This document shows positions 39,174 to 47,870 of a DNA stretch of 64,000 bases, in pieces. The translations under genes and the position numbers were made by a program. Within the stretch, counting starts at the first letter, position 1, and every line of letters begins with the position of its first letter. The DNA is from Leifsonia sp. SCN 70-46. Its GTDB lineage: Bacteria; Actinomycetota; Actinomycetes; Actinomycetales; Microbacteriaceae. The stretch covers positions 1,491,559-1,555,558 of the forward strand of contig MEFY01000002.1 of NCBI GenBank assembly GCA_001725325.1, written 5' to 3'. The notes under the pieces are model-generated. The model did no database searches and was not told the origin of the DNA. It saw only the letters and a list, made by a program, of their open reading frames with translations.

Positions 39174-40327
39174 CCCGACCGCACCTGAGGCTCGCCGCGC
39201 TGTCGATCGGGCAGGTCGTCAGCTGGGGAGTCCTCTACTACGCCGTCATCGTCGCAGCCCCGGTCATCGCGGAGGAGACCGGCTGGGACCTGGTCGTCAT
39301 CACCGCCCTGTTCTCTGCCGGGCTTATCGTGTCCGCGATCGGCGGCATCGCCGTCGGCCGCCTTCTCGACTCGCGCGGCCCGAGGGTCATCATGACCGCA
39401 GGCTCGGCCGTCGCAGTCGCGGGCTTCGCCGTCGTGGCGATCGCCCCCAACCCCATCGTCTTCGGCCTCGGCTGGATCGTCGTCGGCCTCGCCCAATCAG
39501 CAGTCCTCTATCAGGCCGCGTTCACCGTCATCACCCGCCGCTACGGCGACAAGCGCCACACCCCGATGACGATCCTCACCCTCGCCGGCGGCCTCGCGTC
39601 CACGATCTTCGCCCCCATCGTCGCGGGGCTGCTGACCGTCACCGACTGGCGCACGGCCTTCCTGATCCTCGCCGCTGTCGTCGCGGTGACCACGATCCCC
39701 ATCCACTGGCTCTCGCTCGAGCGCACGTGGACCCCGCACCCACCTACCGCGGTGGAGGAACGGCACCACACCCTCGACGAGGTGCTCAGGACTCGTCAGT
39801 TCTGGTTCCTCGAGGCCACCATGATCGCCGTCGTCACCGCGCTCTACGCCGTCACCCTCACCGCCATACCCCTGCTGACCGAGAAGGGCATCAGCTACCA
39901 GCTGGCTGCACTGGCCCTCGGGCTCATCGGCGCCGGACAGGTCATCGGGCGCCTGCTCTTCATCGCCCTCCCCAAGGCCACCGCGCCGTGGGCCCCCACC
40001 GCGATCACCGCGGGCCTCTCGGCGATGCTGCTGGCCGCCCTCGCGCTCGCGCCGGGACCCGTCTGGCTGCTCATCCTGCTGGGCATCCTCATCGGTGCGG
40101 TCCGCGGAGCGCAGACCCTCATCCAAGCCTCCGCCGTCGCCGACCGATGGGGCACCCGCAACTACGGCTCCATCAACGGAGCCTTCGCCGCACCCATCAC
40201 CATCACCGCGGCCCTCACGCCCGCGATCGGCGCCGCAGCCGCCGTCGGGCTCGGGTCGTACTCGGTCATGGCATTCGTCATGGGTTGCCTCGCCCTCGCC
40301 GCCGTGGGCCTGGCTCGGGCCACCTGA
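39170..40327 (+). CDS. MFS transporter coupled to arsR-aqpS
   Basis: A major facilitator transporter of 385 residues from GTG 39170 with 12 helices. The loop between helices 2 and 3 reads GRLLDSRGPRVIM, and the second half repeats the pattern. Its fused position behind aqpS suggests export of an arsenic compound. ArsJ, an MFS exporter of an arseno-phosphoglycerate, needs a GAPDH gene beside it, and none is here, so the substrate is open. Confidence 0.78.
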   Translation: MTRPHLRLAALSIGQVVSWGVLYYAVIVAAPVIAEETGWDLVVITALFSAGLIVSAIGGIAVGRLLDSRGPRVIMTAGSAVAVAGFAVVAIAPNPIVFGLGWIVVGLAQSAVLYQAAFTVITRRYGDKRHTPMTILTLAGGLASTIFAPIVAGLLTVTDWRTAFLILAAVVAVTTIPIHWLSLERTWTPHPPTAVEERHHTLDEVLRTRQFWFLEATMIAVVTALYAVTLTAIPLLTEKGISYQLAALALGLIGAGQVIGRLLFIALPKATAPWAPTAITAGLSAMLLAALALAPGPVWLLILLGILIGAVRGAQTLIQASAVADRWGTRNYGSINGAFAAPITITAALTPAIGAAAAVGLGSYSVMAFVMGCLALAAVGLARAT

Positions 40328-40565
40328 ATCCCGAGAGGGGCGGGCGGCCCGGACGCAGAGACTGTTCCTCTACCACCCACTCCGCCGCCGCGCTCCCGGC
40401 GTTCTCGGAGGTTTCCGTCCGATCCCCGGAATGACGCCGCCAGATCGGGCAAAGTCGTCGTGTCAAGACCCTCCTGCCTCTCGTGACCCCCAAACCGGGG
40501 GCACACGGGCTCCGGACCCCCAGTGCGACCGGAACCCGTTCGGAAGCCGATAAGGAGAACGAATC

Positions 40566-41003
40566 ATGATCACGAAGACCGCCATCGGTGCCACCGCCGC
40601 CGCTGCAACCCTCGCCCTCGTGGGCGTCGCCGGACCCGCCATGGCGAGCGACGGCGACTACACGTCGATCTCGAAGTGGTCGTCGCGCAGCGACACGAGC
40701 CACTCGACCACCAACACGGTCATCGCGCCGCAGATCTCGGTCGGCAACGGCGACCTCCTGAACGGCAACTCGGTGGGCTCGGGCAACGACGTGACCGCAC
40801 CGCTGCTCTCGGGCAACGACACCGCGCTCGGCAACGGCAACGACACCGCCATCGGCACCGTGTCGGGCAACAGCGTGGGCACCGAGGTCTCCGACCTCGT
40901 GGACAACGCGACGCACACGTCGGTGAGCGACATCGTCGACATCGACGACGTCATCGGAGACATCTCCGGCTGGGTCGACCTCAAGGGCATCTTCGAGGAC
41001 TGA
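40566..41003 (+). CDS. secreted Asn/Gly-rich repeat protein
   Basis: A protein of 145 residues with a cleavable signal peptide (cut after AGPAMA). The mature part has degenerate repeats around NGN/GNDT (GNGDLLNGNSVGSGND and so on) and an acidic C terminus (DIVDIDDVIGD). There are no cysteines. Such small Asn/Gly-repeat secreted proteins occur in actinobacteria, in a chaplin-like style, but this one is not a chaplin by motif. The function is unknown. AAGGAG precedes the ATG. Confidence 0.65.
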   Translation: MITKTAIGATAAAATLALVGVAGPAMASDGDYTSISKWSSRSDTSHSTTNTVIAPQISVGNGDLLNGNSVGSGNDVTAPLLSGNDTALGNGNDTAIGTVSGNSVGTEVSDLVDNATHTSVSDIVDIDDVIGDISGWVDLKGIFED

Positions 41004-41015
41004 TCCTCCCTCGAC

Positions 41016-41053
41016 GAAGGCCCCCGCCCACTCCCAGAAGGGCGGGGGCCTTC
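41016..41053. terminator. bidirectional terminator
   Basis: A perfect 14-bp stem (GAAGGCCCCCGCCC and its complement) between the convergent genes at 40566 and 41055. Confidence 0.8.
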
Positions 41054-41054
41054 T

Positions 41055-41537
41055 TCATGCCCTCGCGGCGACGAGTGCGATCGTCGATGCGCCGCGCGAC
41101 GTCACGGGCACGCCGAGGGCGCGCTCGAGCGTCGGAGTCGCCTGGCTCGTGCGCGGCAGGTCGTTGGCCGTGATCGCGTAGCCGGGGCCGGCGGCGACGA
41201 CGGTGCATCCCCTGCCCGCGAGTGGCACAGCCGGGGGCGGACCGTCGAACACCGAGAGCTCGTCGCCGTGCACGACGAGCTCGTCGGCCCGGTCGGCCAC
41301 CCAGGCGAGGTCGCGCACGAACGCGACATCCTGCCAGTCGCATCGGGCATGCAGGTGGGCGAGGATGCCCGCGAGGCAGCCCTCGGGGTCGTCCGCGTCG
41401 AAGACCACGGTGCCGTTGCCGCGCACGCCCCGAGCGCCGCGCGCGCCGGACACCGCGAACGCCTCGAGCAGCAGCTGCGTCGAGGGGTGCCCGCGCTGGC
41501 CCTGGTTGAGGTTCCTGAAGAACGCGACGCTGCTCAC
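41055..41537 (-). CDS. DUF1697-family protein
   Basis: A protein of 160 residues. The opening VAFFRNLNQGQRGHPST corresponds to the FxRxxNxG opening of DUF1697 proteins. The rest alternates helices and strands as in that family. No enzymatic role is established. It is chromosomal and unrelated to the neighbours. Confidence 0.6.
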   Translation of the reverse strand: MSSVAFFRNLNQGQRGHPSTQLLLEAFAVSGARGARGVRGNGTVVFDADDPEGCLAGILAHLHARCDWQDVAFVRDLAWVADRADELVVHGDELSVFDGPPPAVPLAGRGCTVVAAGPGYAITANDLPRTSQATPTLERALGVPVTSRGASTIALVAARA

Positions 41538-41555
41538 AGGACGATTCTGGCGCGG

Positions 41556-41969
41556 CTAGGGCGCCGTGCGCGCCATCCACATCTCGGGGTCGGCGACCGG
41601 GCCGAACCCGAACTTGGCGTAGAGGCCGTGCGCGTCGCGCGTGGCGAGCATGATGCGGCGCAGGCCCATCGGGTCGAGGTGCCCGCACACGCCCTCGATG
41701 AGCGCGACGCCGACGCCCGCGCCGCGGACGGACTCGTCGACGAACACGTCGCACAGCCACGCGAACGTCGCACCGTCGGAGACGACGCGCGCGTAGGCGA
41801 CCTGCTCGCCCGACGCGTCGTCGAACATGCCGTAGTTGAACGAGCCGTCCATCGCGCGCTCCTGCGTCTCGCGCGCCCGGCCCTGGGCCCAGTACGACTG
41901 CTCGGCGATCCACGAGAAGACGCGGTCGCGGTCCATGCGGGCGGGATCGGCGGAGAAGCTGTAGGTCAT
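41556..41969 (-). CDS. GNAT-family acetyltransferase
   Basis: A protein of 137 residues from ATG 41969. Acetyl-CoA loop VRGAGVGVALIEGV, preceded by the strand FAWLCDVFVDESVRG, with the GLYAKFGFGPV ending of many GNATs. It lies behind the DUF1697 gene on the same strand. The substrate is unknown. Confidence 0.8.
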   Translation of the reverse strand: MTYSFSADPARMDRDRVFSWIAEQSYWAQGRARETQERAMDGSFNYGMFDDASGEQVAYARVVSDGATFAWLCDVFVDESVRGAGVGVALIEGVCGHLDPMGLRRIMLATRDAHGLYAKFGFGPVADPEMWMARTAP

Positions 41970-42021
41970 GGTCCAAGTCTGCCGCTTCGGCAACACCGCT
42001 CGGCTGCGTCGGTAGAGTCGG

Positions 42022-42035
42022 GTCAAGCGCTTTAC
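42022..42035. promoter_or_regulatory. LacI-type operator candidate
   Basis: GTCAAGCGCTTTAC has the AAGCGCTT core and near-symmetric flanks of LacI-family operators. It stands just upstream of the dioxygenase start at 42049. No LacI gene lies in the window. Confidence 0.45.
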
Positions 42036-42048
42036 GGAGAGGATGCCC

Positions 42049-43014
42049 ATGGCCACCCAGCTCGAAGTCCCGACGATCTCGCTCGATCGCGACCCGGCGG
42101 CCGTGGGCCGCGAGATCGACGAGGTGCTGCGGACCGTCGGCTTCTTCCAGGTCGTCGACCACGGCGTCTCCGACGCGGTCGCCGACCGCTGCTGGCAGCT
42201 CACGCGCGCATTCTTCGACCTGCCCCTCGACGACAAGATGCCCATCGCGCGCGCCGAGGGCGGGCAGTTCGGCTACTTCCCGATGCTCGCGGAGTCGCTC
42301 GCCAACTCCCTCGACGCCATGGACAAGGGCGACCTCAAGGAGTCCCTCAACGTGAGCGGCGGGCTCGCGGTGGGCCACACGCCCGTCGACGCGACCGAGG
42401 CGAGCCTCTTCGCCGTGCCCCGCTGGCCCGAGGCACTGCCCGGGCTGCAGCCGGCGTGGCAGGCGTACATCGGCGAGATGCGCACCCTCGCCGACCGCCT
42501 CCTCTCGATCTTCGCGCTCGGCCTGGGCCTGCCCGCCGAGTACTTCGCCGACAAGGTCGACAGGGCGCCGGTGTCGCAGCGCGCCATCAACTACCCCGAG
42601 CAGGACACGGCGCCCGACGAGGGCGTGCTGCGCGCGGGCGCCCACACCGACTATGGCACGCTCACGATCCTGCGCCAGGAGCTCGGCCGCGGTGGACTGC
42701 AGGTGCACGACCCCAAGACCGACGCGTGGATCGACATCCCCTCGACCCCCGGCGCGCTCGTCATCAACATCGGCGACCTCATGGCGCGCTGGACCAACGA
42801 CCGCTGGACCTCGACCCTGCACCGCGTCATCAATCCGGATGTCGGCGAGCAGAAGTCGAACCGCCGCCAGAGCATGCCGTTCTTCCACAACGCGAACTAC
42901 TCCCAGGTCGTCGAGTGCCTGCCCAACTGCGAGGGCCCGAACGGCGAGCGCAGGTACGCGCCCGTGCTCGCGGGCCCGCACCTCATCGAGAAGGCGACCA
43001 AGGCGGTCGCCTAG
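42049..43014 (+). CDS. isopenicillin N synthase-like 2-oxoglutarate/Fe(II) dioxygenase
   Basis: An oxygenase of 321 residues. The N-terminal DIOX_N-like part (ISLDRDPAAVGREIDEVLRTVGFFQVVDHGV) is followed by the core with HTDYGTLTIL (Fe ligands His and Asp), STLHRV (second His) and NRRQS (oxoglutarate binding). It would hydroxylate or desaturate a small molecule. ATG 42049 is preferred because GGAGAG then has a proper distance. It may act on the aglycone or glycoside of the adjoining locus, but it has a LacI-like site instead of the shared TTATG palindrome. Confidence 0.85.
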   Translation: MATQLEVPTISLDRDPAAVGREIDEVLRTVGFFQVVDHGVSDAVADRCWQLTRAFFDLPLDDKMPIARAEGGQFGYFPMLAESLANSLDAMDKGDLKESLNVSGGLAVGHTPVDATEASLFAVPRWPEALPGLQPAWQAYIGEMRTLADRLLSIFALGLGLPAEYFADKVDRAPVSQRAINYPEQDTAPDEGVLRAGAHTDYGTLTILRQELGRGGLQVHDPKTDAWIDIPSTPGALVINIGDLMARWTNDRWTSTLHRVINPDVGEQKSNRRQSMPFFHNANYSQVVECLPNCEGPNGERRYAPVLAGPHLIEKATKAVA

Positions 43015-43037
43015 GGATATGTCTCCATCAGAGACAC

Positions 43038-43058
43038 TTATGCCTGAATCAGGCATAA
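43038..43058. promoter_or_regulatory. TTATG palindrome, site 1 (deglycosidase regulon)
   Basis: Perfect inverted repeat TTATGCCTGA, one A, TCAGGCATAA, 19 bp before the 43077 start. It is the best member of a group of five. Confidence 0.75.
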
Positions 43059-43076
43059 TTCTGGTACCGTCGGGAC

Positions 43077-44366
43077 ATGCTCCTTGAGAAAGACCTCATC
43101 CAGGCGACCGGGTTCCGCAACGTGCGCACGGGGGGTGAGGTCACGGGGTTCCAGCTGCGCGTGCGCATGCCGTCGTACCGCGGCATGGCGGCATCCCTGA
43201 TCGACGGCATCGCCGTGCGGGTCGGCACCCTCGTCGACGTCCCCGCCGAGGTGCCCCTGTGGACCTTCAACGGAACCACCTACACGCTGCAGCAGCTGTG
43301 GGCGTCCGACGGCGTCCGCTGGCAGCTCGAGGATGCGGCGGTCGTGACGGTCCCGTTCCCCGGAGGCCTGCCCGAGGGGGTGCACGAGGTCTCCATCGAG
43401 CTGCGGCTGCGGATGTCGTACATCCCGATCGAGCACCAGCCCACCATCGCGCGCTCGACGCGCCACATCACCCTGAGCTCCGACACCGACGGCGGACCGT
43501 TCCAGTACGGCGTCTCGCTCTACAGCTTCATGGGCGACTACGGCACCGTGCTCGACCTCGAGACGTCGCTCGCCGCCGTGGCCGACGTGAACGCGACGGG
43601 CATCGAGATCCTCGGCGAGGGCCACGTCGCGAACTACCCGAACCCGTCGACCGCGTGGATCGACGAGTGGTTCCGCCTGCTCGAGAAGTACTCGCTCACC
43701 CCCACCAACTACGGCTCGTGGATCGACACGCGCCTGCACCCCGGGCGCGGCCTGACCGCGGCCGAGGGCGCGGACATCCTGCAGCGCGACCTCAGGCTCG
43801 CCAAGCAGCTCGGCTTCTCGTTCGTGCGGCCGAAGATCGGCGTGGTCTCGAGCGACCTCGTGCCCGATCCGATCTGGGGCGAGGCGGTCGAGCGCAGCCT
43901 CGACCTCGCGCACGAGCTCGACGTCATCATCTGCCCGGAGATCCACTCGCCCACGCCCATCAAGCACCCGGTCGTCGACGACTACATCGAGCTCATCGAG
44001 CGCACCGGCACGAAGCACTTCGGCCTGCTCCTCGACACGGGCATCTTCCAAGACCGGCCCATCCCGCTCGCGCCCGGCCAGACCCGTGAGACGCGCCCCG
44101 CGTTCATGGACGGCATCGGCGTCGACCCGGCCGACATCGCCGACATCGCGAAGTACGTCGTGTTCATCCAGGCGAAGTTCCACGACATCGACGAGAACCT
44201 CGAAGACCAGCAGATACCGTGGGTGCCGGTGCTGCGCGCCCTGCGCGACAGCGGCTACACCGGCTACCTCTCGAGCGAGTACGAGGGCGACCGCATCCCG
44301 TGGCGCTCGATCGAACAGATCCGCCGCCAACACTCCCTCCTGCGCACGACCGTCGCCGAGCTCTAA
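43077..44366 (+). CDS. fused C-glycoside deglycosidase: beta-domain plus TIM-barrel alpha-domain, Gln variant
   Basis: A protein of 429 residues. Residues 1-135 form a beta-sandwich of the deglycosidase beta-subunit type (DUF6379-like, ending RLRMSYIPIEH). Residues 142-429 form a xylose-isomerase-like TIM barrel, the alpha-subunit type. In characterised systems (for example CarB/CarC of Microbacterium) these are separate proteins. Metal ligands by position are E288, D320 and E401, while the usual His of HVHAKF is Gln (Q365 in FIQAKF). This may change metal choice or activity. First gene of a three-gene operon under site 1. Confidence 0.78.
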   Translation: MLLEKDLIQATGFRNVRTGGEVTGFQLRVRMPSYRGMAASLIDGIAVRVGTLVDVPAEVPLWTFNGTTYTLQQLWASDGVRWQLEDAAVVTVPFPGGLPEGVHEVSIELRLRMSYIPIEHQPTIARSTRHITLSSDTDGGPFQYGVSLYSFMGDYGTVLDLETSLAAVADVNATGIEILGEGHVANYPNPSTAWIDEWFRLLEKYSLTPTNYGSWIDTRLHPGRGLTAAEGADILQRDLRLAKQLGFSFVRPKIGVVSSDLVPDPIWGEAVERSLDLAHELDVIICPEIHSPTPIKHPVVDDYIELIERTGTKHFGLLLDTGIFQDRPIPLAPGQTRETRPAFMDGIGVDPADIADIAKYVVFIQAKFHDIDENLEDQQIPWVPVLRALRDSGYTGYLSSEYEGDRIPWRSIEQIRRQHSLLRTTVAEL

Positions 44367-44374
44367 GGAACACC

Positions 44375-45847
44375 ATGCCCAACGGCCTCATCCACGAAGA
44401 CAGCCTCCGACTGCACCCGGACGGCTTCGCCGTGCAGCTCACGATCCCCTGGTACCGCAGCCTCTGGCTCTCGTCGGTGGTGAAGCTCGAGCTCGCCGTG
44501 CACGGCGAGCCCGTGGATCCTGCGGACATCGTGTTCGAGCTCGCGGGCACGCGCTACGCGCTCGACGAGCTCGCCGCGCAGACGGAGGTGCTCTGGTACC
44601 TGCAGCAGCACCCGCTGCTCATCGTGCGCCGCGAACCGGCCTTCGCGCTCGGCGAGACGCACGAGGTCCGCATCGTGGGCGAGCTGCGCCTGCCGTACAT
44701 GCAGATCGCGCCGGGCCAGGACGGCGGCCCCGGCCTCTACGTGCCCAACCACGTGCGCGAGAGCTACTCGCTCACCGTGACCGACAGGGATGCCCCGGCT
44801 CCCGCCCTCGCCCCGGCCGGCCCGCCGGCGCCCGCCGCGGAGGGCGACCCGTTCAAGCTCGGCCTCACCCTGTACTCCGCGAGCGCGGAGTTCCGCGCGG
44901 GTTGGTACGACTTCGACGCGCTGCTCGACCGCGTGGCCGAGCTGGGCATCGGGCCCGGCATCGAGATCAACGGCGCGCAGATGATCCCGAGCTACCCGCA
45001 CGTGAGCGACGAGTTCGTCGCGCAGTGGCGCTCGGCGTTCGACAAGCACGGCTTCGACGCGAGCTCGTTCGGCGCCAACCTCGACATGGGCCGCAACCGC
45101 CAGCGCGACATGACCCCCGACGAGGAGTTCGAGTTCAGCGAGCTCATGTTCCGCGGGGCGAAGAAGCTGGGCTTCCCGCTCGTGCGGATCCAGAGCGCGA
45201 AATCCGACCTGCTGCGCCGGCTCCTGCCGATCGCCGAGGAGCTCGAGCTAGACCTCGCCTACGAGATCCACGCGCCGATGGGCCCGAACCACCCGGAGAT
45301 CATGAAGGTGCGCGACACCTTCGCCGAGCTCGGCTCGCCCCTGCTCGGCTTCACCGCCGACTTCTCGTCGACCATGCACTCGATGTCGCCCACCCTGCTG
45401 CGCGCGCTGCGCCGCGCGGGGCTCGACGATGCGGCCCTCGAGACGCTGCAGGCGATCTGGGCGACCGACGCACCCATGCGCGAGCGCCAGGAGGAGTTCA
45501 TCGCCTACCTCACGGGCCGCGACTTCGATCCGGGCCGCCTCGGCTCGTTCGCGCACCTCTCGTTCAACATGCACGGCCATGTCGACCCCCACGAGTGGAC
45601 CGACATCATGCCCCAGATCAAGCACGTGCACGCCAAGTTCTACGACATCGACGAGCGCGGCCAGGAGCCCGCCATCGACTACCCGACCCTCGTGAAGGTC
45701 TTCGTCGACGGCGGCTACCGCGGCTACTGGTCGAGCGAGTGGGAGGGCCACGCCTTCGCCGAGCTCGGCGAGGTCGACCCGCTCGTGCTCGTGCGCAAGC
45801 AGCACGACCTCATCCGCGCGAGCATGCGCGCGGCGCAGGGACGGTGA
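44375..45847 (+). CDS. fused C-glycoside deglycosidase: beta-domain, linker, alpha TIM barrel
   Basis: A protein of 490 residues. The beta domain occupies residues 1-137 (IPWYRSLWLSSV; RLPYMQIAPG), an Ala/Pro-rich linker 138-157 follows, and the TIM barrel covers 160-490. All four expected metal ligands are present: E297 (YEIHAP), D329 (GFTADF), H419 (HVHAKF) and E455 (SSEWEGH). The two halves resemble the separate products of 56571 and 54778, so this is a natural single-chain version of that pair. It would cleave the C-C or C-O bond of a 3-keto-glycoside. Confidence 0.82.
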   Translation: MPNGLIHEDSLRLHPDGFAVQLTIPWYRSLWLSSVVKLELAVHGEPVDPADIVFELAGTRYALDELAAQTEVLWYLQQHPLLIVRREPAFALGETHEVRIVGELRLPYMQIAPGQDGGPGLYVPNHVRESYSLTVTDRDAPAPALAPAGPPAPAAEGDPFKLGLTLYSASAEFRAGWYDFDALLDRVAELGIGPGIEINGAQMIPSYPHVSDEFVAQWRSAFDKHGFDASSFGANLDMGRNRQRDMTPDEEFEFSELMFRGAKKLGFPLVRIQSAKSDLLRRLLPIAEELELDLAYEIHAPMGPNHPEIMKVRDTFAELGSPLLGFTADFSSTMHSMSPTLLRALRRAGLDDAALETLQAIWATDAPMRERQEEFIAYLTGRDFDPGRLGSFAHLSFNMHGHVDPHEWTDIMPQIKHVHAKFYDIDERGQEPAIDYPTLVKVFVDGGYRGYWSSEWEGHAFAELGEVDPLVLVRKQHDLIRASMRAAQGR

Positions 45848-46695
45848 CGGACGACTACCGCAGGATGCCCGTGCCCGACGCCATCCGCTGGCTGATCGAG
45901 CACGGGCATCCCGCCGATCCGCGCGACGACATCGACACGGCGTCGCTCGTGCGCAGGTTCCCCCGCCTCGGGAGTGTCGAGATCGCCGACGTCGACTTCG
46001 CCGTGCCGCTGCGCACCTACCGCGACCCGTCCGTGCCCTACGCGGGCCGGGGACTCGTGTGGGTGCACGGCGGGGCCTTCCTCGGCGGGAGCTTGGACAT
46101 GCCGGAGTCGCACTGGGTCGCGCTCGAGCTCGCGGCGCGGGGCATCCCCGTGCTCGCCGTCGACTACACGAAGTGCCTCGGCGTGCACTACCCGGTGCCC
46201 TCGGACGAGGTGCTCGCCGCGTGGGACGCCGCGCCGGCGCTCCTCGGCCTCGACCCCGCCGAGCTCGCGCTCGGCGGTGCGAGCGCGGGCAGCACCCTCG
46301 TCTCGGGAGCCGTCGTCCGCGGGGCGGCCCCCGCGGAGCTCGTGCTCGTGTACCCCTTCCTGCACCCGGACGGCCCCGGGGCGTCGGCGGACGTGGACCT
46401 CGGAAGCCCGCACGGGCAGCTCGCGCTCAACTACGCGGGGAGCTCCGAGGCCCTGCTCGACCCCGCGGTGTTCGCGGGACTCGCCGACCCCTCGCTCTTC
46501 CCGCCCACCCTCGTCGTCGTGTGCGAGGACGACGCGCTGCGTCCGTCGGGCGAGGCGTTCGCCGCGGCCGTGGGGGCGGACCTCCACCTGGAGCCGGGCG
46601 CGCGGCACGGCCACATCGACAACCCGGGCGACGACGGAGCCCTGCGCACGATCGCCGCGATCGCGGACTGGCTGGGCGGCCGGCCCTCGCGCTAG
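45844..46695 (+). CDS. alpha/beta hydrolase (HSL-type esterase)
   Basis: An esterase of 283 residues from GTG 45844, overlapping the fused deglycosidase stop. It has the oxyanion HGGAF motif (VWVHGGAFLGG), the nucleophile in GGASAGS, the Asp in CEDDALRPS and the His in RHGHIDNPG. It could remove acyl groups from acylated glycosides before cleavage. The 3' end overlaps the convergent SGNH hydrolase by 4 bp. Confidence 0.87.
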   Translation: MTDDYRRMPVPDAIRWLIEHGHPADPRDDIDTASLVRRFPRLGSVEIADVDFAVPLRTYRDPSVPYAGRGLVWVHGGAFLGGSLDMPESHWVALELAARGIPVLAVDYTKCLGVHYPVPSDEVLAAWDAAPALLGLDPAELALGGASAGSTLVSGAVVRGAAPAELVLVYPFLHPDGPGASADVDLGSPHGQLALNYAGSSEALLDPAVFAGLADPSLFPPTLVVVCEDDALRPSGEAFAAAVGADLHLEPGARHGHIDNPGDDGALRTIAAIADWLGGRPSR

Positions 46696-47825
46696 AGCGT
46701 CGCCCGCCAGTACGCCGCCATGCGCTCGCCCATGAGCCGGTACCCCGCGGGGTCCGGGTGCAGGGCGTCCGGCAGGTGCTCGAGGTCGTCCGGCCCGAAC
46801 AGCTCGCGGCCGTCGAGGTAGCGCAGCGCCGCATCCTCGCGCGAGCGCTCGGCGACCACCGTCTCGATGATGGCGCGGATGTCGCGCAGCGTGAGCTGGC
46901 CGTCGAGGGGCCGTCGGGCCACCGAGGTTCCGAGCGCCTGCCCCGTGGGGCTCCACTCCGTGGGCCCCGGGGCGTCCTCGTGGGGCGGGCAGACGATCGG
47001 CGAGATGAGCACGATGGGCGTGCGCGGGTGCCCCTCGCGGATCGTGTCGAGGAAGGCGTGCAGGGCGGGGATGAACGTGCGCACGCGGAACCCGCCCGTG
47101 TTGACCACGTTGATGCCCACCTTGAGCGAGATGAGGTCGGCGGGCGTGTCGCGGATCGTGCGTGCGACGAACCCGTCGAGCAGGGCGGAGCCCGCGAGCC
47201 CCAGGTTGACGAGGTCGAGGTCGAGGGACCGGGCCGTCACGACGGGCCAGACGCCGAGCGGCGAGTCCGCCTCGAGGCAGTGGCTGATCGAGCTGCCGTA
47301 GTGCACCCAGCGCGTCCGCGTGCGCGGGGCGGGGGCCAGCGTGTCGTCGGCCTCGAGGCCCAGGATCTCGACCCCGCTCGTGTGCGGGAGCCACACGGTC
47401 ACGCGGCGAGGCGCGGGCGCGGGCCCGAGGTCGATGTGGAGGGTGCTCTCGGAACCCGGCACGAGGGTCGTGCCGAGGTTCTCGTCGATGTGCTCCACGT
47501 CGCCCTCGTCGAAGCTGAAGTGCTGCTCCCGCCCGTCCGCCGTGACGGACACGACCGCGGGCCGCGGCGGGAACGGCACGAAGAAGAACGAGGTGCGCGT
47601 GAACCGGAGGCGCAACGACATCGACGACGCGGCGGTGTCGAACTCGAGCCGTACGCCGGAGTTCGCCGCCACCGTCGACCGGAACATCGGGTCCGCGCCG
47701 TCCTGCGCGCGCGTCCAGGAGGGGAGCCGCACGGGGGTGACGCCGCCCTCGCGGCCGGGCTCGGCGATGGCGCCGAAGAGCGCGGAACCGATCAGTGTCG
47801 CGAGCTCTGCGTTCGGAGAGGGCAT
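46692..47825 (-). CDS. SGNH/GDSL-type esterase with N-terminal beta domain
   Basis: A protein of 377 residues from ATG 47825. The N-terminal 170 residues are beta-rich; the SGNH fold follows with HYGSSISHC (the block I nucleophile Ser in GSS, instead of GDS), NLGLAGSALL, the Asn of KVGINVVN and DALHPDPAG (Asp and His). The family deacetylates carbohydrates. Its own TTATG palindrome (47846) ties it to the deglycosidase regulon. Upstream in-frame starts would run into that operator. Confidence 0.82.
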   Translation of the reverse strand: MPSPNAELATLIGSALFGAIAEPGREGGVTPVRLPSWTRAQDGADPMFRSTVAANSGVRLEFDTAASSMSLRLRFTRTSFFFVPFPPRPAVVSVTADGREQHFSFDEGDVEHIDENLGTTLVPGSESTLHIDLGPAPAPRRVTVWLPHTSGVEILGLEADDTLAPAPRTRTRWVHYGSSISHCLEADSPLGVWPVVTARSLDLDLVNLGLAGSALLDGFVARTIRDTPADLISLKVGINVVNTGGFRVRTFIPALHAFLDTIREGHPRTPIVLISPIVCPPHEDAPGPTEWSPTGQALGTSVARRPLDGQLTLRDIRAIIETVVAERSREDAALRYLDGRELFGPDDLEHLPDALHPDPAGYRLMGERMAAYWRATL

Positions 47826-47845
47826 GGCCAAGGATGCTAGCAGTC

Positions 47846-47866
47846 TTATGTCCGAATCGGTCATAA
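47846..47866. promoter_or_regulatory. TTATG palindrome, site 2
   Basis: TTATGTCCGA, one A, TCGGTCATAA with a single mismatch between arms, extended by C and G at the ends. It lies between the LysR gene end and the SGNH hydrolase start. Confidence 0.72.
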
Positions 47867-47870
47867 GAGG

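Noticed and set aside
39170-40327. Arsenite pump ACR3/ArsB or ArsJ
   Set aside because: The sequence has the MFS pattern with a GRLLDSRGP loop between helices 2 and 3; ACR3 motifs are absent and the GAPDH partner expected for ArsJ is missing.
40328-40565. RNA gene or riboswitch before the secreted repeat protein
   Set aside because: A CCCCC/GGGGG hairpin is present near 40488-40503 but no further conserved structure, promoter or T run could be supported.
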